A stretch of 64,000 nucleotides of DNA, taken from positions 1 through 64,000 of the forward strand of contig JACPIQ010000063.1 in assembly GCA_016188005.1 (NCBI GenBank), given 5' to 3'. Position 1 is the first letter of the stretch, and each line of letters begins with the position of its first letter. The position numbers were made by a program, and so were the translations under genes. The notes under the pieces are model-generated. The model saw only the letters and a program-made list of their open reading frames with translations, did no database searches and was not told where the DNA came from. Of the stretch, positions 33,347-42,631 are shown piece after piece. The DNA is from Candidatus Rokuibacteriota bacterium (GTDB lineage: Bacteria; Methylomirabilota; Methylomirabilia; Rokubacteriales; CSP1-6).

Positions 33347-33408
33347 TGAAGTCGCCTGAACGTGGAGGACCCCGCGTTGCGGTTGGGCCTCTTCGCGCAA
33401 GCGCTCAT
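33343..33408 (-). CDS. 21-residue micro-ORF coupling hslV to hslU (66-bp repeat unit)
   Basis: The gap between hslV and hslU is exactly filled by a 22-codon frame: its ATG overlaps the hslV stop (ATGA) and its TGA overlaps the hslU ATG (ATGA). The peptide begins [17 protein letters not shown] and is basic. Its DNA closely matches the 66-bp unit repeated four times at the 5' end of hemL (49780-50043), and both follow an upstream stop as ATGAGCGC. It is probably a translational linker derived from a dispersed repeat; a functional peptide cannot be excluded. Confidence 0.6.
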   Translation of the reverse strand: MSACAKRPNRNAGSSTFRRLQ

Positions 33409-33959
33409 TCGAGCACCTCGACGGTGATGTGATCGTTGGTGTAGACGCAGATGCCCGCCGCGATCCGGAGCGCCTGCTCGGCGACCTCCCGGGCATCCAG
33501 GCTCGAGTGCTTGCAGAGGGCGCGCGCGGCGGCCAGCGCATAGGGCCCGCCCGAGCCGATGCCGATCAGCCCGTCGTCGGGCTCGATCACGTCGCCCGTG
33601 CCCGAGACGATGAAGGACGACTCCCCGTCGGCCACCGCCAGCAGCGCCTCGAGGCGGCGCAGCACGCGGTCCAGCCGCCAGTCCTTGGCCAGCTCCACCG
33701 CCGCGCGCGGCAGGTTGCCGCGATGCTCGTCGAGCTTGGCCTCGAACTTGCCGAAGAGCGTGAAGGCGTCCGCCGCCGCGCCCGCGAAGCCCGCCAGCAC
33801 CCGCCCGTGGTAGATCTTGCGGACCTTCCGCGCCGAGGCCTTGACGACCGTTTGGCCGATGGACACCTGCCCGTCGCCCCCGAGCGCCACTCCCCCCTGG
33901 TGCCGCACGCAGAGCACGGTGGTGGCGCGGACGCGCGCGCGGCCCTCCAGATCCTTCAT
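33405..33959 (-). CDS. hslV: HslV (ClpQ) protease subunit
   Basis: The threonine peptidase of the HslVU complex. The 184-residue product has [23 protein letters not shown], where the Thr pair (residues 13-14) marks the mature N-terminal nucleophile, so a 12-13-residue leader must be removed, unlike enterobacterial HslV where only Met is lost. Further conserved: [24 protein letters not shown] and [15 protein letters not shown]. Its ATG overlaps the xerC stop. Confidence 0.95.
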   Translation of the reverse strand: MKDLEGRARVRATTVLCVRHQGGVALGGDGQVSIGQTVVKASARKVRKIYHGRVLAGFAGAAADAFTLFGKFEAKLDEHRGNLPRAAVELAKDWRLDRVLRRLEALLAVADGESSFIVSGTGDVIEPDDGLIGIGSGGPYALAAARALCKHSSLDAREVAEQALRIAAGICVYTNDHITVEVLE

Positions 33960-34828
33960 GTCGCCCTCGGGTGGGCCCGGTCGTACACCTTCATCAGGTG
34001 CTCGGGGCTCACGTGGGTGTAGCGCTGCGTCGTGGAGAGCCGGCTGTGGCCCAGGAGCTCCTGGATGAGCCGGAGATCCGCGCCCGCCCCCAGCATGTCG
34101 GTGGCGAAGGTATGGCGCAAGGTGTGGGGCGAGACACGCCGGGTGAGCCCCGCCGCGCGCGCCAGCCGCCTCACGATCCGGTGCACGCTCCGCGGCGTGA
34201 GCCGGCCGCCCCGCGGGTTGCGGAAGAGGGGGCCGCCACCCTCGGGCCGCCGGACGAGGTAGGCGTCGAGCGCCGCGAGCGCGGCCTCGCCGACCGGCAC
34301 CACGCGCTCCTTGTCGCCCTTGCCGAGGACCCGGACCGTGGCCCGGCGGCGGTCCAGGTCGTCCACGTCCAGCCCGCAGCACTCGGCCACCCGGAGCCCG
34401 CTGGCGTAGAGCAGCTCGAGGATGGCGTGGTCTCGGAGGCCGGCCGCGGACGCGGCCGGGGACCGGTCCAGCAGCTCCTTCGACTCGTCCGGGGGCAGGA
34501 AGGACGGGAGGCGGCGGGGGACACTGGGGGTGCGCACCTGGCGCGCCGGGTTGCCGTCCACGAGCCCGCGCCGGGCGAGGAAGCGGAAGCAGGAGCGCAC
34601 GGAGGCGAGCTTGCGCGCGATGCTGCTCCTGGCCAGCCGCCGCTGATGGAGCCTGACGAGATACGCCCGCAGGAGCCGCGCGTCCACGTCATCCAGCCCC
34701 GAGGCGCCCTCTGCGCTCACGAAGCCCTGGAACTCGGCCAGATCGGCGGCGTAGCCCCTGAGCGTGTGGGGGGAGGCCCCCCGCTCGGCGTCGAGATGGG
34801 CGAGGAAGGCCGCGATGGGGCCGGACAT
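33956..34828 (-). CDS. xerC: Tyrosine recombinase XerC-like
   Basis: A 290-residue site-specific recombinase that resolves chromosome dimers. The N-terminal SAM-like domain (about 1-90) precedes a catalytic domain with Arg in ASGLRVAE, Lys in [34 protein letters not shown] with the nucleophile Tyr. A GTG 18 bp upstream (34846) is an alternative start. The order topA-xerC-hslV-hslU resembles the codV-codW-codX cluster of Bacillus. Position in a stable housekeeping operon argues for XerC rather than an integrase. Confidence 0.92.
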   Translation of the reverse strand: MSGPIAAFLAHLDAERGASPHTLRGYAADLAEFQGFVSAEGASGLDDVDARLLRAYLVRLHQRRLARSSIARKLASVRSCFRFLARRGLVDGNPARQVRTPSVPRRLPSFLPPDESKELLDRSPAASAAGLRDHAILELLYASGLRVAECCGLDVDDLDRRRATVRVLGKGDKERVVPVGEAALAALDAYLVRRPEGGGPLFRNPRGGRLTPRSVHRIVRRLARAAGLTRRVSPHTLRHTFATDMLGAGADLRLIQELLGHSRLSTTQRYTHVSPEHLMKVYDRAHPRAT

Positions 34829-34860
34829 CCGCTGAGTCGCCGTCACTGGCTCGCGGCCCG

Positions 34861-37119
34861 TCAGGCGACCGTGGGGGCCGCCTCCTGCTTGTACCCGCAC
34901 TCCTCGCGGATGCAGGCGCGCGTCACCTTGCCCCCCCGGGCGCGGCGCTCGGTGAGGAAGAGCGCGCCGCACTTCGGACAGGGCTCCGGGATGGGCCGCG
35001 CCCACACCGAGAAGGTGCACTCGGGGTACTGTCCGCAGGCGAAGAAGGTCCGGCCCTTCCGCGTGCGCCGCTCCACGAGCTGGCCGCCGCAGCCGGGCTG
35101 CGGGCAGACGATCCCCAGCGGCACGGGCTTGGTGGTCTTGCACGCGGGGTAGCCGGAGCAGGCGATGAACTTGCCGAAGCGCCCGTGCTTGATGACCATG
35201 GGCTTGCCGCAGGTCGGGCAGATCTCCTCCGTGGGCTCGTCGGCCACCTTCGTGCGCCCGCCGCCCAGGTCCTTCGTGTACTTGCACTCCGGGTAGGCGG
35301 AGCAGGCCAGGAACTTGCCGAAGCGCCCCCACTTCTCCACGACGGGCTTGCCGCAGTCCGGGCAGGCCTCGCCGATCTCCACCCCCTCCTTCACGTTGTC
35401 GATCTTCTTCCCGGCCCGCGCCAGGTCCTTCGAGAACTCCTTGTAGAAGGCGGCGACGGTCTCGACCCAGTCGGCCGCCCCCTCCTCGATCCGGTCCAGC
35501 GACTCCTCGAGCTGGGCCGTGAACTCCACGTCCATGACCTCGGGGAAATGCGGCACCAGCGAGTCCGTGACGAGCATGCCGAGCTCGGTGGGAAAGAGCG
35601 TGCCCTTCTCGCGCCTGGCGTACTCGCGCTCCTGGATGGTCGAGAGGATCTGCGCATAGGTCGAGGGGCGGCCGATGCCGCGCTCCTCGAGGGTCTTCAC
35701 CAGCGAGGCCTCGGTGTAGCGCGGCGGCGGCTGGGTGAAGTGCTGCTTGGGGTCGAGTGCGCGGAGCCTGAGCCGCTCGCCCTCGACGAGCGGCGGCATC
35801 ACGGCCTCGACTTCCGCCTCCTCCTCGGGCGCCGCCGGCGCCTCCTCCCGCGACTCGACGTACACCGCTGTGAAGCCCGCGAACCGGAGCGTCGCACCCT
35901 GGGCCCGGAAGAGGCAGTCGCCGGCCTCGATCTCGGCCGCCACGGTGTCGTACAGGGCCGGCAGCATCTGGCTGGCGAGGAAGCGCTCCCAGATCAGCCG
36001 GTACAGCGCCAGCTGGTCCCGGCTGAGGAAGGGCGCCACGGCCCGCGGCTCGCGCTCGACAGCGCTGGGGCGGATGGCCTCGTGGGCGTCCTGGGCGCCC
36101 TTCTTCGACCGGTAGGCCGGCGGCGTCTCCGGGAGATACTCGCGCCCGAGCCGGCGCCCCACCCACCCGCGCGCCTCCTCCTGCGCCTCCGGCGCCACGC
36201 GCACGGCGTCCGTGCGCATGTAGGTGATGAGCCCCACGCTGCCCTCGGCCCCCAGCTCGATGCCCTCGTAGAGCTGCTGGGCCAGCATCATCGTCTTCTT
36301 GGCGGTGAAGTGCAGCTTGCGGCCGGCCTCCTGCTGGAGCGTGGAGGTGGTGAAGGGCGCCGCGGGGTTCCGCTTCCGCTCGCCCCGGGTCACCGCCCGG
36401 ACCCGCCACTGGCAGCCGTGGAGCGCGGTCATCACCGCCAGCGTCTCCCGCTCCGTGGGCAGGCTGGCCTTCTCGCCGCGCACCTCCCTGAGCGTGGCCG
36501 TGAACTCCGGCGGCTGCTTGCCCAGGAGGCGCGCGTGGAGCGACCAGTACTCCACCGGCACGAAGGCCTGGATCTCGCGCTCCCGCTCGGTGAGCAGGCG
36601 CACCGTCACCGACTGTACCCGTCCGGCCGACAGCCCGCGGCGGATCTTCTCCCAGAGGAGCGGCGAGAGCTTGTACCCCACGAGCCGGTCGAGGATCCGG
36701 CGGGCCTGCTGGGCATTCACCTTGTTCGTGTCGATCTTGCCCGGGTGCTGGAAGGCGGCCTTGACCGCCCGCTCCGTGATCTCGTTGAACAGGATCCGGT
36801 AGGTCTTGCTCTTGCTGATCCCCAGCTCCTGCGCGAGGTGCCAGCCGATCGCCTCGCCCTCGCGGTCCGGGTCCGTCGCGATGTACAGGGTCTCCGCCTT
36901 CTCGGCGGCGCGCTTCAGCTCGTCCAGGACCTTCTTCTTCGCCGGCAGGACCCGGTACTCGGGCTTGAAGCCCTTCCGCTCGTCCACCCCGAGCCGCGAC
37001 TTGGGGAGGTCGCGGACGTGGCCCATGGAGGCCTTGACGACGTACCTGGCGTCCAGGTACTTCTGGATCGTCTTGACCTTGGTCGGCGACTCGACCACCA
37101 CCAGCGAGCGCTTCGCCAC
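34861..37119 (-). CDS. topA: DNA topoisomerase I TopA
   Basis: A type IA topoisomerase that relaxes negative supercoils. The 752-residue protein starts MAKRSLVVVESPTKVKTIQKYL (TOPRIM), has DPDREGEAIGWH, GRVQSVTVRLL, the active-site Tyr in LITYMRTDAVRV, and the C-terminal end has four zinc-finger-like units: CPDCGKPV, CPTCGKPM, CPQPGCGGQL and CPKCGALF, the last with CIREECGYK. It lies between dprA (12 bp) and xerC. Confidence 0.97.
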   Translation of the reverse strand: MAKRSLVVVESPTKVKTIQKYLDARYVVKASMGHVRDLPKSRLGVDERKGFKPEYRVLPAKKKVLDELKRAAEKAETLYIATDPDREGEAIGWHLAQELGISKSKTYRILFNEITERAVKAAFQHPGKIDTNKVNAQQARRILDRLVGYKLSPLLWEKIRRGLSAGRVQSVTVRLLTEREREIQAFVPVEYWSLHARLLGKQPPEFTATLREVRGEKASLPTERETLAVMTALHGCQWRVRAVTRGERKRNPAAPFTTSTLQQEAGRKLHFTAKKTMMLAQQLYEGIELGAEGSVGLITYMRTDAVRVAPEAQEEARGWVGRRLGREYLPETPPAYRSKKGAQDAHEAIRPSAVEREPRAVAPFLSRDQLALYRLIWERFLASQMLPALYDTVAAEIEAGDCLFRAQGATLRFAGFTAVYVESREEAPAAPEEEAEVEAVMPPLVEGERLRLRALDPKQHFTQPPPRYTEASLVKTLEERGIGRPSTYAQILSTIQEREYARREKGTLFPTELGMLVTDSLVPHFPEVMDVEFTAQLEESLDRIEEGAADWVETVAAFYKEFSKDLARAGKKIDNVKEGVEIGEACPDCGKPVVEKWGRFGKFLACSAYPECKYTKDLGGGRTKVADEPTEEICPTCGKPMVIKHGRFGKFIACSGYPACKTTKPVPLGIVCPQPGCGGQLVERRTRKGRTFFACGQYPECTFSVWARPIPEPCPKCGALFLTERRARGGKVTRACIREECGYKQEAAPTVA

Positions 37120-37130
37120 TCTGTGTCCTT

Positions 37131-38105
37131 TCAGGCGCGTCCCGCCCGCACGAAGCGGGCGCCCGGCAGCTGTCTCGCCACCCCATCGAGGGCGAGGGCC
37201 TGGAGCAGGGCGGCCGTCCGGCCCGCCCCGAGCCCGCTCCGCGCGATGAGCTCGTCGATGCCCACCGGCTCCTCCCCCAGGAGCGCGAGGAGCCGCCGTT
37301 CATCATCCCCGGCCTGCATGCAGCCGTCCGCCCGGGGCCCGGGGAGAGCTGTCGCGCTCACGCAGTCCCGGAAGCGCCGCGGGAGCTGGGCCACGACGTC
37401 CTCCCAGCCCTCCACCGGCGCGGCGCCGTCCTTGAGCAGGCGATGCGCGCCGCGGCTCGTGGGCGAGGTGATCCGGCCGGGCACCGCCATCACCTCGCGT
37501 CCCAGTTCCAGCGCGTGCCGGGCGGTGATGAGCGAGCCGCTCTTCTCGGCCGCCTCCACCACGACCACGCCCAGCGAGAGCCCGGCGATCACGCGGTTGC
37601 GCTCCGGGAAGTGCTGGGGCAGCGCCCGCGCGTCCATCGCGTACTGCGAGACCACGGCGCCCTGCGCCGCGATGCGCGCCGCCAGCCGCCGGTTCTCGGG
37701 CGGATAGATCACGTCGAGCCCCGACCCGAGCACCGCAATGGTGCGCCCGCCGGCCTCGAGCGCGCCGCGATGGGCCGCGCTGTCGATGCCGCGCGCGAGC
37801 CCGCTCACCACCGTCACGCCGCGCGCCGCGAGATCGAAGGCGAGCCGCTCCGCCACCGCGATCCCATAGGGCGTGGCCTGGCGCGATCCCACCACCGCCA
37901 CCGCGAGCGCGTCCTCGTCGAGGAGGCATCCCCGCAGGTGCAGGCGCTCGGGCGGCGCCGGGATCTCTCGCAGGAGCAACGGGAAGCCCGCGTCCCCGCG
38001 CCGCACGAGCTGGACCTCGCGCGCCACCGCACCGCCGCTCGCAACGGCGCCGGACGACGGCACACCCTCACGCCACGCCGCCGCGCCTCGCTGCGCCTCG
38101 CTCAT
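37131..38105 (-). CDS. dprA: DNA-processing protein DprA
   Basis: A single-strand DNA-binding protein that loads RecA during natural transformation. The 324-residue protein has the Rossmann-like fold motifs VAVVGSRQATPYG, VVSGLARGIDSAAHRGAL, GSGLDVIYPPENR, ALPQHFPERNRVIAGLS and EAAEKSGSLITARHALE, then a C-terminal winged helix (LALLGEEPVGIDELIARSGL). The N-terminal SAM domain seen in longer members is missing. Start taken at an ATG with GGGAG 4 nt upstream; ATGs further upstream are in frame. Confidence 0.93.
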   Translation of the reverse strand: MSEAQRGAAAWREGVPSSGAVASGGAVAREVQLVRRGDAGFPLLLREIPAPPERLHLRGCLLDEDALAVAVVGSRQATPYGIAVAERLAFDLAARGVTVVSGLARGIDSAAHRGALEAGGRTIAVLGSGLDVIYPPENRRLAARIAAQGAVVSQYAMDARALPQHFPERNRVIAGLSLGVVVVEAAEKSGSLITARHALELGREVMAVPGRITSPTSRGAHRLLKDGAAPVEGWEDVVAQLPRRFRDCVSATALPGPRADGCMQAGDDERRLLALLGEEPVGIDELIARSGLGAGRTAALLQALALDGVARQLPGARFVRAGRA

Positions 38106-38221
38106 CGTCTCCCGGTAGATACGTGTCATGATCATCATACGTCGCTCACGGCAGAATGCGCCTCAGTATACCTTCGCCCTCAGGGGCGTCAAGAAATGGA
38201 GCGGCTCCCGCCAGCGCGGGA

Positions 38222-38983
38222 TCAGCGCGACCGGAGCGTGGCGCCGCGCTGCGCCGCCGCCAGGAGGGCGCGGGCGCGCGCGGCGGCCTCGCTCCGCGGA
38301 TGCTCGCTCGCGAGCCGGCGCCAGGCGGCGCCGGCACCCGCGGGCTCTCCGAGAGCGCGGTGGCACAGCCCGATCTTGAGGAGGGCGTCCGGAACCTGCG
38401 GGCTCCGCGCGTACTCCTCCACGAGAGTGCGCAGCTCGACCAGCGCCTGGCGGAAGTCGCGCTGCTGGTAGTACGCCTCGCCGATCCAGAGCTGCGCCGC
38501 CGGCGCGAGCGGATGCCGTGGGAAGCGCGCAATCAGGTCGGTGAGCTCCAGCACCGCCTGCCCGGGCTCGCGCGCCCGGAGATTGGCCTGGGCGCTGGCG
38601 AACAGCCGCTCCGGCTCAGGCGGCTGCGCGGGGGCCGGCGGGGCCGCAGTCCGTGCGCCGGGGGGCGGAGCCGCCTCGGGCGCCGCCCCCCGGCCCTCGG
38701 CGACGGGGGCGCTGCGCACGCGCAGCGCGACCTGGAGCTCTGCGAGTCCCGCGGCCGCGCTCCTGATCTCCCGCCCGAGCGCGGCCATCTCCGCCTCGAG
38801 TCCCCGCATCCGCGACTGGAGCTCGCTCACTTCCCGCGCGCTCCCGTCGTGGAGCCGCCGCATCTCCACAAGCTCTCTCTGCGCCGAGGCGATCTCGACG
38901 ACGGCGCGGCGCCCGCTGTCGTCCCAGGCGCAGCCGGCCAACGCCGCGGCGGAGAGCGCGCAGCCGGCGAGCCGGCGCAGCAT
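38222..38983 (-). CDS. Tol-Pal system TPR lipoprotein, YbgF/CpoB-like
   Basis: A 253-residue periplasmic protein. The signal ends LAGCAWD, a lipobox, so it is probably lipidated, unlike E. coli CpoB. Then come a coiled coil (about 30-85: REVSELQSRMRGLEAEMAALG), a Pro/Ala-rich linker and three TPR units starting ERLFASAQANLRAREPGQA, with the typical FPRHPLAPAAQLWIGEAYYQQRDFRQAL. CpoB coordinates peptidoglycan synthesis with outer-membrane constriction. No tol or pal genes are in the window. Confidence 0.85.
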   Translation of the reverse strand: MLRRLAGCALSAAALAGCAWDDSGRRAVVEIASAQRELVEMRRLHDGSAREVSELQSRMRGLEAEMAALGREIRSAAAGLAELQVALRVRSAPVAEGRGAAPEAAPPPGARTAAPPAPAQPPEPERLFASAQANLRAREPGQAVLELTDLIARFPRHPLAPAAQLWIGEAYYQQRDFRQALVELRTLVEEYARSPQVPDALLKIGLCHRALGEPAGAGAAWRRLASEHPRSEAAARARALLAAAQRGATLRSR

Positions 38984-39094
38984 GGGAGGAGAGAAGGCGT
39001 GCAGCACGATGGGGCGACGGTAGCACCCGCCCGGAAGCCAAGTCAAACGCCCGCGCCCTTTACACGCGGGCGCCCCCGGGGCTAGCATGCGCCA

Positions 39095-40090
39095 GTGGAC
39101 GACTTCAACTGGACCGTGCACGCTTCCGCGCTCCTCACCGGCCTCGTCTTCGGCTACATCCTCCAGCGCGGCGGCTTCTGCCTCACGCGGGCCCTGTCCA
39201 ACGCCGTCCTCATGAGGGACTTCACCATCCTGCGGGCCTACCTGCTGGCGCTCCTCGTCGCCATCATCGGCGTGCACGTGCTGGGTGCGCTCGGGCTCCT
39301 CCAGGTGCCCATCCGCCCGTTCCGCTGGGTGGCCAATATCCTGGGCGGCCTGCTGTTCGGCGTGGGCATGATCCTCTCCGGCGGTTGCTCGGGAAGCACC
39401 TGGTACCGCGTCGGAGAGGGGGCGGTGGGCGCCTGGGTCGTCTTGCTGGGCTTCGCGATGGGCGCCACCACCGTCAGCGTGGGCGTGCTGGCGCCGCTGC
39501 GGACATGGCTGCAGGCGCCCACCGTCACCGTCCGCGGCGCCGCGCCGACGCTCCACGGTCTCGTGGGCCTCTCGCCGTGGATCGTCATTGCGTTGCTCGC
39601 CGCCGTCGGGGCCGTCTTCCTCTTCCGCGGCCCGGCCGAGCCCGAGCACGGCAAGTGGCCGTGGGCCGCCACGGGCCTGGCCGTGGGCGGGATGATCGCG
39701 GCGGGCTGGTGGACGTCTGGCTTCGGCGACCGGCCCGCCGGCATCACCTTCGCCTCCAACACGGGTCACCTGCTCACCTACCCCCTCGTGGGATATCCGA
39801 CGCAGGTCACCTGGAGCATGGTGCTGCTGCTCGGCGTGCCCGTCGGCGCCTGGGTCGCCGCGTGGCGCGCGGGAGAGTTCCGCTGGAAGCTGCCGCCCGG
39901 GTGGAGCCTCGTGAAGATCTTCGGCGGAGGGCTCCTGATGGGCGGCGCGGCCCTGCTCGCCGAGGGCTGCAACATCAATCAGGGCCTGACCAACTCCGCG
40001 ACGCTCAGCATCGGCAGCCTCGTGACCTTCGCCTCGATGGCCCTCGGTGGCTGGCTCGCCCTCCGGGCCCTCTACCTCCGCCGCGGCTGA
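39095..40090 (+). CDS. YeeE/YedE family membrane transporter (TsuA-like)
   Basis: A 331-residue integral membrane protein of the YeeE/YedE family, of which TsuA takes up thiosulfate. About nine helices. The conserved Cys-containing loops are LQRGGFCLTRAL, ILSGGCSGSTWYRVGEG and LLAEGCNINQGLTNSA, as in thiosulfate-conducting members. GTG start. It stands alone on the plus strand between two divergent or convergent minus-strand genes. The window also encodes a CysM and sulfur-carrier system, so sulfur import fits. Confidence 0.9.
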   Translation: MDDFNWTVHASALLTGLVFGYILQRGGFCLTRALSNAVLMRDFTILRAYLLALLVAIIGVHVLGALGLLQVPIRPFRWVANILGGLLFGVGMILSGGCSGSTWYRVGEGAVGAWVVLLGFAMGATTVSVGVLAPLRTWLQAPTVTVRGAAPTLHGLVGLSPWIVIALLAAVGAVFLFRGPAEPEHGKWPWAATGLAVGGMIAAGWWTSGFGDRPAGITFASNTGHLLTYPLVGYPTQVTWSMVLLLGVPVGAWVAAWRAGEFRWKLPPGWSLVKIFGGGLLMGGAALLAEGCNINQGLTNSATLSIGSLVTFASMALGGWLALRALYLRRG

Positions 40091-40129
40091 CCGCGCCGCC
40101 CCGCGCCCCGCTGCCGCCGGCGCCGGGTG

Positions 40130-41353
40130 CTACGCGTTTCTGAGTAGCATCACCTCGACGGGTTCCCCGGGCGCGATCACCGTGTCACCGGGGACGATGG
40201 CGAGGCCGTCGGCGGCGACCATGGAGCGCAGGATCCCCGAGCCCTGCTCGCCGGTGAGGCGCGCGCCGAGGCCCCCGTCCACGGGCTCGGTCCTCACGCG
40301 CAGATACCCCCGGCGCCGCCCTTGATTGACGATGGGCCCGAGCGCGCGCGCCTGCACCACGGGCCGTGCCAGCCGCGCATGCCCGCCCATACGCAGGAGA
40401 GCCGGGCGCACGAAGAGCTCGAAGGTGACCATGGCGGAGACCGGATTGCCGGGCAGCCCGAACACCGGCAGCGACGCCTCGCGTCCGCCGCGGAGCGTCG
40501 CGAAGGTGATCGGCTTGCCCGGCCGCATGTTGACCATCCAGAGGTGCTGCTGGGCCCCGAGCTGCCCGAGAGCCGCCTTGACGAGATCGTGTTCGCCCAC
40601 GGACACCCCGCCGGAGGAGATCAGCAGATCGCAGCCGAGCCCCCAGGAAAGCCGCTCGACGATCTCCTCCAGCCTGTCCCGGGCGATCCCGAGATTCACG
40701 GGCTCCGCGCCCGCCTCGAGCACCTGCCCCATCAGCGCGTAGGTGTTCGAGTTCGGGATCTGCCCCGGCCCGAGCGTGCCGGGCAGGTCCACCAGCTCGT
40801 CGCCGGTAGAGAGGATGCCCACCACCGGGCGCCGCACCACGCACACGGGCTGATGGCCGAGCGTGGCGAGGAGCCCGATCTCCGCGGGCCCCAGCGCGCG
40901 CCCCCGCTCCAGCACCGTGTCCCCTGTCCGCATGTCCTCGCCCCGGCGCCGCACGCACTCGCCGGGCGCCACGCGCCGGCCGATCACCACCGTGTCTCTC
41001 TCGACCGTCACGTCTTCCTGCGGGATCACGGCGTCGGCGTCGTCTGGCAGCGGCGCGCCGGTGAAGATGCGGACGGCCTGGCCCGGCCGGAGCGGCCGCT
41101 CCGCCACGGCGCCCGCGGGCACCCGCCCGCACAGCCGCAGCCGCGCCGGCTCCGCCGGCGCGGCCGCCGCGGTGTCGGCGCTGCAGAGGGCATAGCCGTC
41201 CATGGAGGAGTTGGGCCACGGCGGGATGTCCAGCCGCGCGGTCACGCTCTCGTCGAGCACTCGGTGGAGCGCCTGCAGGAGCGGGACGCGCTCGTTCCCG
41301 AGGACCGTGATGCACGAGAGGATGCGGCCGAGCGCCTCTTCGACCGAGATCAC
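40130..41353 (-). CDS. moeA: Molybdopterin molybdenumtransferase MoeA
   Basis: Inserts molybdate into adenylylated molybdopterin. The 407-residue protein has PWPNSSMDGYALCSADT, VRIFTGAPLPDDADAVIPQEDV, GILSTGDELVD, SNTYALMGQVLEAGAEP, LLISSGGVSVGEHDLVKAAL, RPGKPITFA and VFGLPGNPVSAMVTFELFVRPAL, covering domains I-IV. GTG start. An inverted-repeat element lies 16 bp upstream, between this gene and the complex III operon. Confidence 0.95.
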   Translation of the reverse strand: MISVEEALGRILSCITVLGNERVPLLQALHRVLDESVTARLDIPPWPNSSMDGYALCSADTAAAAPAEPARLRLCGRVPAGAVAERPLRPGQAVRIFTGAPLPDDADAVIPQEDVTVERDTVVIGRRVAPGECVRRRGEDMRTGDTVLERGRALGPAEIGLLATLGHQPVCVVRRPVVGILSTGDELVDLPGTLGPGQIPNSNTYALMGQVLEAGAEPVNLGIARDRLEEIVERLSWGLGCDLLISSGGVSVGEHDLVKAALGQLGAQQHLWMVNMRPGKPITFATLRGGREASLPVFGLPGNPVSAMVTFELFVRPALLRMGGHARLARPVVQARALGPIVNQGRRRGYLRVRTEPVDGGLGARLTGEQGSGILRSMVAADGLAIVPGDTVIAPGEPVEVMLLRNA

Positions 41354-41368
41354 GCAGCTAGTGTAGCA

Positions 41369-41507
41369 GGGGTCAGGTCTTGCAATCCGACACGTCTGCC
41401 CGGCGCCACCACTGTTGCGCCCGTACGACACACGATGACCGGTGCCCTGTCCCGCATGCCAGGACCACCCGCACCCCGGCCGATGTCGGAATGCAAGACC
41501 TGACCCC
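41369..41507 (-). repeat. Inverted-repeat mini-element, 139 bp
   Basis: Ends at 41369-41388 and 41488-41507. Orientation is opposite to the pair at 22.6-22.9 kb, judged from the CCGACAC and CCGACATC flanks that distinguish its two ends. Its right end shares a base with the TAG stop of the last complex III gene, and its left end sits in the moeA leader. It is the only copy beyond 23 kb. Confidence 0.9.
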
Positions 41508-42631
41508 TAGAGGGGGTAGCGGGACAGGAAGCGGCGGCGGCCCAGCGCGAAGAGCGCGAAGAAGCCGGCCGTGATCAGGATCTCCACGAGCCCGAACGGG
41601 AAGACGTCCTCCGGCGAGATGGCGGGGAAGACCAGCAGGATGCGCTCGAGGAAGATGGCCGTCCACCCCATGAAGAGGATCACCACGAGCGGCTTGTGCG
41701 CCGTGGGCGGGCGCCCTGTCAGGCGCTTGAGCAGGTAGGCGAAGGGGACGAGCCAGCCCATGACGAAGATGACGAAGGCCATGATCCGCCACGGGTCGTT
41801 GAAGAAGCGCCGCAGGAAGAACTTCGTCTCCACGGGGACGTTGCCGTACCAGATCACCAGGTACTGCGAGAAGAAGAAGTACATCCACATGACGCACATG
41901 GCGAAGGTCAGCTTGGCCACGTCCTGGATGGCCGCGGGCGGCACGGCAGTGAGCCCGCGGGCGTTGGCGCGGATGGTGAGGAAGGCCACCAGCCCGAAGC
42001 CCGTGTAGAGCGTGCTCACCACGTAGTAGCCGCCCAGGAGCCCGCTGTACCACTTGGGGTCCAGGGACATCACCAGGTCGAAGCCCCAGAGCGACACCAC
42101 CACCACGAAGAGGAAGAGGAGCGTGGCGGCGAGCCGCGTCCGGCGGCTGCGCGCGGCCGCGCTCTCGGTGGCGCCCGGCTGCTCCTCGAAGACCGCCCGG
42201 GAGAAGCGGAGCGCGACCCAGTAGAGGAGCGCCACGCCGACGCCGGTGCGGAGCACCATGAACGGGACGTTGAGCCACGCCGCCTTCTTCGGGTCGGGGG
42301 TCGTCACCCACGGGTACAGGGTCTTGAGGCCGGCGAACAGGATCAGGAAGAGGACGAAGGAGATCGGCAGGAAGCCGGCCGGAGTCAGCGCGATCCGCTT
42401 CACGGTGGGCGACCAGCGCGCCTCGGTGAGCTGCATCATCCCCGCCAGCGCCGGCCCGGCGATCGCGAGGCTCGACCAGAAGAGCAGATTGACCAGGTAC
42501 ATCCCCCAGGCGCGGACCGGCTGAGGCTGCATGATGCCGTAGACGAAGGCGACCGCGCCGGCGGCGGCCACCGCCGCCAGCACGGCCGGGGACCCCTGCG
42601 AGGCATGGGCGTTCGAGGTGGTCGGGGTCAT
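41507..42631 (-). CDS. actF: Alternative complex III subunit ActF (NrfD-like)
   Basis: A 374-residue membrane protein with about ten helices, related to NrfD and ActC. Features: YGIMQPQPVRAWGMYLVNLLFW, LTEARWSPTVKRIALTPAGFLP, WGFDLVMSLDPKWYSGLLGGYYV and FFSQYLVIWYGNVPVE. In alternative complex III it is the second quinol-site-type membrane subunit. Its ATG overlaps the actE stop (ATGA), and it ends the operon. Its TAG stop shares a base with an inverted-repeat element. Confidence 0.93.
   Translation of the reverse strand: MTPTTSNAHASQGSPAVLAAVAAAGAVAFVYGIMQPQPVRAWGMYLVNLLFWSSLAIAGPALAGMMQLTEARWSPTVKRIALTPAGFLPISFVLFLILFAGLKTLYPWVTTPDPKKAAWLNVPFMVLRTGVGVALLYWVALRFSRAVFEEQPGATESAAARSRRTRLAATLLFLFVVVVSLWGFDLVMSLDPKWYSGLLGGYYVVSTLYTGFGLVAFLTIRANARGLTAVPPAAIQDVAKLTFAMCVMWMYFFFSQYLVIWYGNVPVETKFFLRRFFNDPWRIMAFVIFVMGWLVPFAYLLKRLTGRPPTAHKPLVVILFMGWTAIFLERILLVFPAISPEDVFPFGLVEILITAGFFALFALGRRRFLSRYPL

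Noticed and set aside
33956-34828. The tyrosine recombinase as an integrase of a genomic island
   Set aside because: It is embedded in a conserved housekeeping operon (topA-xerC-hslV-hslU) with stop-start overlaps, so a chromosomal XerC is favoured.
35185-37707. Long plus-strand open frame opposite topA and dprA
   Set aside because: It spans two well-supported minus-strand genes and shows only low-complexity translation.
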